12,089 bases of DNA from UBA3537 sp965657165 (GTDB lineage Bacteria; Bacteroidota; Bacteroidia; Flavobacteriales; Flavobacteriaceae), in the NCBI GenBank assembly GCA_965657165.1, contig CBFHNG010000049.1, positions 1 to 12,089 of the forward strand. Direction: 5' to 3'. How positions within the stretch are numbered: the first letter of the stretch is position 1; each line of letters starts with the position of its first letter. Made by a program: the position numbers and the translations under genes. Shown here in pieces: positions 1 to 6,434 of the stretch. The notes under the pieces are model-generated. The model was not told the DNA's origin and searched no databases. It worked only from the letters and a program-made list of their open reading frames with translations.

Positions 1-356
1 ATATTTATAGAGGCGTCCAAAATCCACAAGAATCCAACAGCCATCCAAAGCACTGGAGAATGAGGAACAAAAAAGAGAACTAAGGAACTTAAAATGGCAC
101 CAATTAAAAAATAGGGTTTTCTACGTCCAAGCTTTGGATGCCATGTTCTATCGCTCAAATATCCAATAATGGGTTGAACAATAAGGCCTGTTAGTGGTGC
201 AGCAATCCAGAGCATTGGAATATCTGCTTTATCAGCACCCAAAGTTTGAAATATACGAGACATAAAGCCTCCCTGCAACGCAAAACCAAATTGTATACCT
301 AAAAATCCAAAACTCATGTTCCAGATATCCCAGAACCCAAGTAATTGCTTCTTCAT
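1..356 (-). CDS. MFS sugar transporter, SLC45/sucrose-maltose type (5' part only)
   Basis: An open frame starts at the ATG at 356-354 and runs without a stop to the window edge, giving about 118 residues that begin MKKQLLGFWDIWNMSFGFLG. It shows the start of a 12-helix major facilitator. The first helix ends in FGFALQGGFMSRIFQTLGAD, followed by LWIAAPLTGLIVQPIIGYLSDRTW, a GRRKPYF loop (the MFS A-like loop between helices 2 and 3), then LVLFFVPHSPVLWMAVGFLWILDASIN. This pattern (SRIF..LGAD, PLTGLIVQPIIGYLSDRTW, GRRKPY, LDASIN) is what I know from sucrose/maltose carriers of the SLC45/GPH-like group. Those sit beside maltose-metabolism genes in flavobacteria. Inferred role: inner-membrane uptake of maltose or short maltodextrins freed by the neighbouring Sus-type system. 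It lies downstream of the lacI-family gene on the same strand but has its own promoter. The exact substrate is not provable from this fragment. Confidence 0.88.
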   Translation of the reverse strand, partial: MKKQLLGFWDIWNMSFGFLGIQFGFALQGGFMSRIFQTLGADKADIPMLWIAAPLTGLIVQPIIGYLSDRTWHPKLGRRKPYFLIGAILSSLVLFFVPHSPVLWMAVGFLWILDASIN

Positions 357-406
357 AATAGTATAATTAAATATTAGTACTATTTTGATAATCAGCAAAT
401 GTGTTT

Positions 407-447
407 ATCAAAACTTAAAAGTGAAAAGTAGAGTTATAAGTTTTGAT
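407..447. repeat. Perfect 11-base inverted repeat just downstream of the MFS -7 element
   Basis: The left arm 407-417 (ATCAAAACTTA) is the exact reverse complement of the right arm 437-447 (TAAGTTTTGAT), with 19 bases between. It begins 4 bases past the -7 element of the MFS promoter, so it spans the expected start point and early leader. It could be a repressor operator at +1, or a hairpin at the very 5' end of the MFS transcript. It contains one copy of the 22-base element also found before susC. Confidence 0.6.
421..442 (+). promoter_or_regulatory. Copy 1 of a 22-base shared element (MFS side)
   Basis: The 22 bases begin GTGAAAAGTAGA and end TTATAAGTT. They match 1723-1744 at 21 of 22 positions, the only difference being G433 versus A1735. 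The copy lies 9 bases beyond the -7 element of the MFS promoter and reads against the direction of MFS transcription. Both copies sit at transcription starts of genes for the same sugar pathway, so a shared binding site for a regulator, possibly the LacI-family protein encoded between them, is the simplest reading. The binding protein is inferred, not shown. Confidence 0.55.
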
Positions 448-451
448 GTGG

Positions 452-483
452 CAAACATAGAAATAATTTTTTTTTGTACCAAA
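452..483 (-). promoter_or_regulatory. Promoter of the MFS transporter gene (TTTG-N20-TATGTTTG)
   Basis: Read on the minus strand, 483-480 is TTTG and 459-452 is TATGTTTG, separated by exactly 20 bases. This is a full match to the Bacteroidota housekeeping promoter consensus (-33 TTTG, -7 TAnnTTTG, spacer about 19-21). The -33 element directly abuts the stop codon of the lacI-family gene (484-486). The expected transcription start is near 445-448, leaving a 5' leader of about 90 bases before the ATG at 356. So the MFS gene can be transcribed independently of lacI. Confidence 0.7.
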
Positions 484-1536
484 TTATTTTGTAGAACCTC
501 TTTGAATTAAATTAGTTGAAATAACAACAGTCTTTGTGGGTTCTTTTGGTAAATCATTTACGCGCTCATCAATTCGTTGAATAAGTAATTCTGCAGCTTT
601 TGCACCCATAGATTCTCCATGTTGACTTACTGTAGATAACGTTGGTGTGGCGTGTTTTGAAAGCATTCCATCTGTAAAACCAATTACTTGGAGATCGTTG
701 GGGATTTCATACCCCATATCTTTGGCAACTTTCATCGCAACAACAGCATAGAGCTCATTTACAGCAAAAATTCCGTTTACATCTGGATGAATGAGTAGCA
801 ATTCTCTCACTTGTTTTTCCAAAACATCAAGGTGATCATCTTCATATAGAAGTTCATCGTCAATTTTTAAAATCAAATCAGGAATTGGATTTATCTCGTG
901 TTTTTTTAATGCTTCTAAATAGCCTTTAGTTCGCAATCTTCCCACACTTACATAATCCTTAGTTGTTAATATTGCTATTTTTGTTGCGCCTTTGTTTATT
1001 AATGCATCTACAGCTATTTCTGCTCCTTTAGTGTCATCAACAGTAACTTTATCACAAGGGATTTCGGCGACAACTCGATCAAACATGACTAAAGGAATTT
1101 CCTCATTCAATGTTTCAGTGTAATGCTGATAGTCTTGGCGCTGCATCGTCTCTCTAGCCATTGATATAATAAATCCATCTATACTACCGTTCGCCAACAT
1201 TTCCATATTTATAACTTCGTTAGAAAAAGACTCATTAGACAAGCCAACAATGACGTTGTAGCCTTTGGAATTGGCATATTTTTCTACGCCCTTTATTACT
1301 TTAGTAAAAAAGTGATGAACTATATCAGGAATAATAATTCCTATTGTTTTTGTCTTTCTATTCTTTAGACTTAATGCAATATTATTTGGTCTGTAGTTCA
1401 ATAATTTAGCAAAAGCTTTAACTCTGTCAATGGTGTCTTGACTGATTTCTGGACTATTCTTTAGCGCTTTTGAAACCGTTGAAATAGAAACATCCAACTC
1501 TCTTGCTAATTGTTTTAGGGTGGTTCTTTTTTTCAT
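484..1536 (-). CDS. LacI-family transcriptional regulator of the alpha-glucan locus
   Basis: This 350-residue protein has the full LacI layout. An N-terminal helix-turn-helix spans about residues 6-27, with TLKQLARELDVS and the recognition-helix signature ISTVSKAL. A hinge follows at residues 48-57 (YRPNNIALSL, the usual RPN..A..L form). The periplasmic-binding-protein-like sugar-sensing domain runs from about 61 (KTIGIIIPDI) to 345. It is encoded divergently from susC and in line with the MFS transporter, flanked on both sides by promoters that share a 22-base element. The inferred role is control of these starch/maltodextrin genes by binding DNA and a sugar effector. The first ATG of the frame is used because it places the HTH in the normal position. 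Whether it represses or activates cannot be told from sequence; Bacteroidota LacI-family regulators can do either. Confidence 0.93.
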   Translation of the reverse strand: MKKRTTLKQLARELDVSISTVSKALKNSPEISQDTIDRVKAFAKLLNYRPNNIALSLKNRKTKTIGIIIPDIVHHFFTKVIKGVEKYANSKGYNVIVGLSNESFSNEVINMEMLANGSIDGFIISMARETMQRQDYQHYTETLNEEIPLVMFDRVVAEIPCDKVTVDDTKGAEIAVDALINKGATKIAILTTKDYVSVGRLRTKGYLEALKKHEINPIPDLILKIDDELLYEDDHLDVLEKQVRELLLIHPDVNGIFAVNELYAVVAMKVAKDMGYEIPNDLQVIGFTDGMLSKHATPTLSTVSQHGESMGAKAAELLIQRIDERVNDLPKEPTKTVVISTNLIQRGSTK

Positions 1537-1576
1537 GATTAATAAACTTTTAATTCCATTAAACTTGCTTCATTAG

Positions 1577-1584
1577 CAAAAATA
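1577..1584 (-). promoter_or_regulatory. Probable -7 element for the lacI-family gene
   Basis: On the minus strand 1584-1577 reads TATTTTTG, an exact match to TAnnTTTG, 40 bases upstream of the ATG at 1536. No TTTG or TTG is seen at the expected -33 distance; the sequence there is a run of A's on this strand. The call rests on the -7 element alone. Confidence 0.4.
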
Positions 1585-1661
1585 GTAATAAAGAATCCTT
1601 TTTTTTATGTTTTTAATATAATCTGAGCTGTTTTTTGAGGATTATTCAAAAACTTATCAAC

Positions 1662-1675
1662 ACGCAAACGTTGTA
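1662..1675. promoter_or_regulatory. Possible LacI-type operator half-palindrome
   Basis: The sequence ACGCAAACGTTGTA contains CAA-ACG-TTG, and its left side GCAAACG is the typical half-site of LacI-family operators with a central CG. The right half is degenerate. It lies upstream of the putative susC -33 element and between the divergent lacI and susC promoters, a sensible place for a regulator. Short enough to be chance. Confidence 0.3.
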
Positions 1676-1688
1676 GTAATGTTATAGA

Positions 1689-1720
1689 ATTGTTAAATAA
1701 TTCCCAAAGATATACATTAG
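1689..1720 (+). promoter_or_regulatory. Candidate susC promoter (ATTG-N20-TACATTAG)
   Basis: ATTG at 1689-1692 and TACATTAG at 1713-1720 are 20 bases apart. Each differs by one base from the Bacteroidota consensus (TTTG, TAnnTTTG). The start point would fall near 1725-1727, giving a leader of about 55 bases before the susC ATG at 1780. The imperfect boxes fit a regulated promoter. The 22-base shared element starts 3 bases after the -7 box. Confidence 0.45.
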
Positions 1721-1722
1721 CC

Positions 1723-1744
1723 GTGAAAAGTAGAATTATAAGTT
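1723..1744 (+). promoter_or_regulatory. Copy 2 of the 22-base shared element (susC side)
   Basis: It matches 421-442 at 21 of 22 bases. It starts 3 bases downstream of the putative susC -7 box and ends 35 bases before the susC ATG, so it covers the likely start site. Here it reads with the direction of transcription, opposite to the MFS copy. The long inverted repeat that surrounds copy 1 is absent here, so the conserved unit is the 22-base core itself. Confidence 0.55.
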
Positions 1745-1779
1745 AAAATCGAAAATTAGTCATAACTAACAATCATTTT

Positions 1780-4700
1780 ATGAAAACAAAAATTAATAGC
1801 TTCTTATTTTTACTCTTGATGCCTATCTTTTGCATTGGTCAATCAAGTGTTAAAGGTACAGTAAGCGAAGAAGATAGTGGATTACCACTACCTGGTGTAA
1901 ATGTAGTTGTAAAAGGGACCAGCACCGGGACCACTACAGATTTTGATGGAAATTACCAAATTTCTGCTAACATTGGCGATGTACTTGTTTTTTCTTATGT
2001 AGGATTTTCTACACAAGAAATTTCCTTTAATGGAGAAAGTGCACTAAACGTACAATTGGCAGAAGATGCTTCGGCATTAGATGAGGTTGTTTTAATTGGA
2101 TATGGTAGTGTAAAAAAAGAGGATCTAACGGGTGCTGTAGATGTCGTTTCTTCAAAAGAATTTAATAAAGGTGCTATCGTATCAACTGATCAGTTACTTC
2201 AAGGAAAGGCTGCAGGTGTTAGAATCACTGATAGTGGAGGGACTCCAGATTCTGCACCTAACATTAGAATTCGAGGTGGTTCATCTTTGAATGCAGACAG
2301 TAGTCCATTAATCGTTATAGATGGTGTTCCAATTGGAAGTCAAAACCCAGCAGGGGTGAGTAACCCTCTTTCATTAGTAAATCCTAATGATGTTGAAAGT
2401 TTTACAATTCTAAAAGATGCTTCAGCTACTGCTATATATGGTTCGAGAGCCTCTAATGGGGTAATTATTATTACAACAAAAAAAGGGACATCAGGGGGTA
2501 CTCAATACAATTTCTCTACCAATACAACCTTTAGTAAAGCTGGAAGCGGCCTGAACATGATGGGAAGTGATGATTATGTGCGCTTCATCGAACAATATCA
2601 TCCAGACTTAGTTGGAAGCTTGGGTGTTGATGTTGGTTCTGTATCTACTTCTGAGGCCGCACAAGTTATTCAAACGAGTGCTGGACCAAGAGAAATTTAT
2701 AATACAGATTGGAGGGATGAAATTCTAAGGACATCAGTAACTACCAATGCAGTTTTCTCAGTTAGAACAAATATCAATGATAAAACACCATTTAGAGCAT
2801 CTTTAGGGGTTAATAAAGCTGAAGGTATTGTTGAAACTGACGATTACGAGCGAATAACTGCATCTTTCAAAGTCTCACCCTCTTTCTTTGAAGATAACTT
2901 AAAGTTAGATACAAATGCAAAGTTTACTCTTGTCGATAAAAATTCAACTGATTCTGGGGGGGCTTTGCGAGGTGCTTTAGTATTTGACCCAACCAAACCT
3001 GTTTACAATGACAACACCTCTTTTGGCGGGTACTACACCAATACCAATGGCAATTTACTAGACGGGCAATACAACCCTTTAGCTTTACTGTCTCAAAGAT
3101 CTAGACCAGAGGATACCTTTAGATTTTTAGGCAATATTGAATTGGAGTATACTATTCCATCTTTACCTGAATTACAAGCAGTTGTTAATGTGGGGATAGA
3201 CGCATCAAAATCAGATATTAAAGAAATACTTGGAGAAGGTGCACTTGTTGGATATCGTTTAGATGCTGATGGAAATGGAGTTTTTAACCCTGGTTTGAAT
3301 TATGTTGAAGATCAAAGCATAACAAACTCTACATTTGATTTTTATTTGAAATATGGGAAATCGTATGATGATAAAAAGATTAAAAGTTTTGATGTTCAAT
3401 TGGGATATTCATATCAAAACTTTAAAACAGATGGTAACAAAGAAATATATGCATACGCTTCCACAATAGAGGAAGGTGTTATTGGAGAACGCTATCAAGT
3501 GATTAATGAAAATAATCCAAACAACAGATACTTTAATAGTCAAAATTTACAATCTGCTTTTGGACGTTCAAATATTAATGTTCTTGACAAATACCTTATT
3601 ACACTTTCGTTAAGAGCTGATGCTTCTTCTTTATTTGTTACTAATGATGTCTGGGAGAATGGTGTTTGGGGTGTCTTCCCTGCAGCAGCTTTTGCATGGA
3701 AAATAAAAGAAGAATCTTTTCTAAGAGATGTTGAATTTATTGATGATTTAAAATTAAGATTAGGTTGGGGAAGAACAGGGCAACAAAATATTTCAGGAGT
3801 AGTTGGGTTTTATCCGACAAGTCCATTGTTCATTGTAGGAGACCAAAATAGTCAGTATCTTCCAGGTGTCAATTTATATTCTGCGGCACCATTTCAAACT
3901 GGATTAACTTGGGAAAAGACCTCGACTTTTAATGCAGGACTTGATTTTGCATTTTCACAAAAAAGAATTTTGACAGGATTCTTTGATGTATTTAAAAGAG
4001 AAACTACTGACTTATTAACTCGAGTAAATCTTCCACCAGGACAAGCATTGACAGATAACTTTATAGCAAATAGGGGGACAACTGAAAGCGAAGGGTTTGA
4101 ATTGGGGCTTAATTTAAACCCAATTAATTCTGATAAATTTAGTTTAAGTCTAAATGGTAATTTGTCTTATGCCAAAACAGAAGTAACAAACTTAGGAGGT
4201 ATAAATACACTTCCAATTGGAGGAGGGCTACTTGGAACGGGTTCAAATCTATTGTTCAATAAACTTGGTGAAGAGCCATATCAAGCAGGTGTTTTTAAGC
4301 AGGTTTACGACACTCAAGGAAATCCAATACCAAATGCTTTTGTGGATTTAAATGGAGATAATCAAATTACTGAGGATGATAAATATTATACTTCTTTGAG
4401 GCCAAACTGGAATTTTGGATTTGGAATTAATATGACCTATGAAAACTTTGATTTTTCAGCCTCATTTAGAGGGCAACTAGATGGTAAAGTGTATGACTTG
4501 AACGCCTTGAGCTTGGGACACACAGAAAGTGCAGCTCCAAACAACAACACTAGTATTTCAAATGTCTTAAATTTTTATGAGGATGCAGCTAATCCAGTTT
4601 TTCAGGACGCTATTGGAAATATTCAATTTTCAGATTACTTCCTCAAAGATGCAAGTTTCATGAGATGTGAAAACATTGTCTTAGGATATAATTTTTCTGA

Positions 4701-4863
4701 AAATTTCATTCCAAATACAAGTATGAGAATTTATGCTGCAGTTAACAATCCATTTATAATTACAGATTATGATGGTCAAGATCCAGAAAACTTTGGAGGG
4801 ATAGACAGCAACTTTTATCCTAGACCAACAGCATACACTTTGGGTTTAAATATTGATTTTTAA
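1780..4863 (+). CDS. susC: SusC/RagA-family TonB-dependent outer-membrane transporter
   Basis: This 1027-residue protein is of normal length for SusC. A signal peptide (residues 1-20, ending FCIGQ) is followed by a carboxypeptidase-D-regulatory-like domain (about 23-100, with GLPLPGVNVVVKGTSTGT and FDGNYQI). The TonB-box region is DEVVLIGYG at about 101-109. The plug domain (about 112-235) ends in the SusC/RagA signature YGSRASNGVIIITTKKG near residues 219-235. The remainder is a 22-stranded-type beta-barrel that ends in the terminal aromatic LGLNIDF needed for outer-membrane assembly. Known role of the family: energy-dependent import of glycan oligosaccharides into the periplasm in complex with SusD. 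Substrate inferred from neighbours: starch or maltodextrin. It is the first gene of susC-susD-susE-amylase; its stop lies 11 bases before susD. The start is preceded by an A/T-rich leader with no Shine-Dalgarno, as is usual in this phylum. Confidence 0.97.
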   Translation: MKTKINSFLFLLLMPIFCIGQSSVKGTVSEEDSGLPLPGVNVVVKGTSTGTTTDFDGNYQISANIGDVLVFSYVGFSTQEISFNGESALNVQLAEDASALDEVVLIGYGSVKKEDLTGAVDVVSSKEFNKGAIVSTDQLLQGKAAGVRITDSGGTPDSAPNIRIRGGSSLNADSSPLIVIDGVPIGSQNPAGVSNPLSLVNPNDVESFTILKDASATAIYGSRASNGVIIITTKKGTSGGTQYNFSTNTTFSKAGSGLNMMGSDDYVRFIEQYHPDLVGSLGVDVGSVSTSEAAQVIQTSAGPREIYNTDWRDEILRTSVTTNAVFSVRTNINDKTPFRASLGVNKAEGIVETDDYERITASFKVSPSFFEDNLKLDTNAKFTLVDKNSTDSGGALRGALVFDPTKPVYNDNTSFGGYYTNTNGNLLDGQYNPLALLSQRSRPEDTFRFLGNIELEYTIPSLPELQAVVNVGIDASKSDIKEILGEGALVGYRLDADGNGVFNPGLNYVEDQSITNSTFDFYLKYGKSYDDKKIKSFDVQLGYSYQNFKTDGNKEIYAYASTIEEGVIGERYQVINENNPNNRYFNSQNLQSAFGRSNINVLDKYLITLSLRADASSLFVTNDVWENGVWGVFPAAAFAWKIKEESFLRDVEFIDDLKLRLGWGRTGQQNISGVVGFYPTSPLFIVGDQNSQYLPGVNLYSAAPFQTGLTWEKTSTFNAGLDFAFSQKRILTGFFDVFKRETTDLLTRVNLPPGQALTDNFIANRGTTESEGFELGLNLNPINSDKFSLSLNGNLSYAKTEVTNLGGINTLPIGGGLLGTGSNLLFNKLGEEPYQAGVFKQVYDTQGNPIPNAFVDLNGDNQITEDDKYYTSLRPNWNFGFGINMTYENFDFSASFRGQLDGKVYDLNALSLGHTESAAPNNNTSISNVLNFYEDAANPVFQDAIGNIQFSDYFLKDASFMRCENIVLGYNFSENFIPNTSMRIYAAVNNPFIITDYDGQDPENFGGIDSNFYPRPTAYTLGLNIDF

Positions 4864-4874
4864 AAAAAATAATT

Positions 4875-6419
4875 ATGAAAAAAATATTATTAATATGTTT
4901 TAGTCTCGCAATGTTCTGGTCACTTACATCGTGTGTTGACGATTTGGATACAGAACCAAAAATTGAGCAAACACTTGAACAATTATTAGCAGAGGATCCT
5001 AGCGCAATTGAAGGGATTTTATCTAGACTTTATGCGTCGTTTGCATTGTCTGGGCCCAGCGGACCTGGAAGTTCAGATATTTCAGATGACGCAGGAGAAT
5101 CTCCCTTCTTGAGAGGGATTGTTAATCTACAAGATTTTACTGCGGACGCAATGAAAAATCGTTGGGGCGACGATGGTCTAGATCAGCTTACTACAACATC
5201 GCAATGGACAAGTAGTAATAAGTTTTTTAGATATTTATACAATCGTATCTATTACACTGTACCACAATGTAACAACTTGTTAAATGTTTTACAAAGTACG
5301 TCAGTTTCAACACCAGAATCGATTAAAAGTGAAGTTCGTTTTTTGAGGTCTCTTGCTTATTTCTATCTCATTGACACCTTTGGAAAAGGGGTTCTTGCAA
5401 CAGATGAAAACTTCGGAACCTCAGAATTCCTTCCACAAGCCTCAAGGCAAGAGCTTTTCGATTACGTTGAGACGGAGTTGTTAGCTATTGAGTCTACCAT
5501 AGGCAATAACAATGGATATGGTAGAGCAAATAAGTTTGTTGTAGATATGCTCTTAAGTAAACTATACCTTAATGCTGAGGTTTATACTGGAACTGCTCGA
5601 TACTCTGATGCAGTAACTTATTTATCCAAAATCATTAACGAAGGAGGTTATTCTTTAGAACCTAACTTTATCAAAAATTTCTCAGGAGACAATAATGAAT
5701 CCTTAGAAATTATTTATCCCCTCATTGCAGATCCGATAAATAGTCAAAGTTATGGAAATACCACATACATTGTTAATGGAAGCATGAGTCCAGATACAAT
5801 GCCTATTTTGGATTTTGGTGCAGCAGAGGGTTGGCAAGGGCACCGCGCGACAAGTGCATGGTATGGACTGTTTGGTGATTTAGCTACTTCAACCGATGTT
5901 AGAGCAAGTCTGTTTTGGACACAAGGACATAACTATATCATGACCGATTACAGAGAATGGACAGATGGGTATCCATCCACTAAATTTAGAAATAATGACT
6001 TGAACGACACGCCCAGCAGTGGGATCTCGTTTTCAGGTACAGATTTTCCACTCTACAGACTTTCGGATGTCTACTTAATGTTTGCGGAATGTGCCGTTAG
6101 AGGTGCGTCTAATGCAAGTATGAGCGATGCTTTGAACTATGTCAATATGGTCAGAAATCGTGCTTCTGCAAGTACAATCACAATGGCAGATCTAGATTTA
6201 GATTTTATCATAGATGAAAGAGGAAGAGAATTAAATTTAGAAGGACATAGGCGAACAGATTTGATTCGTTTTGGCAGATTTACGGGAGGTAGTTACTTAT
6301 GGCCGTGGAAAGGAAATACAGCTGGAGGAGCATCCATCCCAGACGCCTATAATCTTTTTCCGATTCCTCAATCTGCTCTTGATGCAAACCCGAATTTACA
6401 ACAAAACACAGGTTATTAA
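4875..6419 (+). CDS. susD: SusD/RagB-family glycan-binding surface lipoprotein
   Basis: This 514-residue protein is of normal SusD length. Its lipoprotein signal ends in a lipobox LTSC with Cys20 as the lipidation site, followed by acidic residues (VDDLDTEP), which fits export to the outer surface in Bacteroidota. The body shows the TPR-like helical SusD fold: RFLRSLAYFYLIDTFGKG (about 157-174), ANKFVVDMLLSKLYLNAEVY (about 217-236), and the C-terminal FPLYRLSDVYLMFAECAVRG plus FIIDERGRELNLEGHRRTDLIRFGRF block typical of the family. It works as the lid of the SusC barrel and binds the incoming oligosaccharide. It sits 11 bases after susC and 15 bases before the SusE-like gene, so the three are surely one transcript. 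The ligand is inferred to be an alpha-glucan from the linked amylase. Confidence 0.96.
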   Translation: MKKILLICFSLAMFWSLTSCVDDLDTEPKIEQTLEQLLAEDPSAIEGILSRLYASFALSGPSGPGSSDISDDAGESPFLRGIVNLQDFTADAMKNRWGDDGLDQLTTTSQWTSSNKFFRYLYNRIYYTVPQCNNLLNVLQSTSVSTPESIKSEVRFLRSLAYFYLIDTFGKGVLATDENFGTSEFLPQASRQELFDYVETELLAIESTIGNNNGYGRANKFVVDMLLSKLYLNAEVYTGTARYSDAVTYLSKIINEGGYSLEPNFIKNFSGDNNESLEIIYPLIADPINSQSYGNTTYIVNGSMSPDTMPILDFGAAEGWQGHRATSAWYGLFGDLATSTDVRASLFWTQGHNYIMTDYREWTDGYPSTKFRNNDLNDTPSSGISFSGTDFPLYRLSDVYLMFAECAVRGASNASMSDALNYVNMVRNRASASTITMADLDLDFIIDERGRELNLEGHRRTDLIRFGRFTGGSYLWPWKGNTAGGASIPDAYNLFPIPQSALDANPNLQQNTGY

Positions 6420-6434
6420 TTTAAAAAAATAAAA

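Noticed and set aside
461..489. AAATAATTT ... AAATTATTT inverted repeat over the lacI stop codon, considered as a lacI terminator
   Set aside because: The pairing is A/T only and has no T run after it on the lacI strand; it overlaps the MFS promoter spacer and is probably compositional.
1600..1614. TATGTTTT at 1606-1613 as an alternative susC -7 box
   Set aside because: One mismatch and no TTG about 20 bases upstream; the 1689-1720 candidate is better placed.
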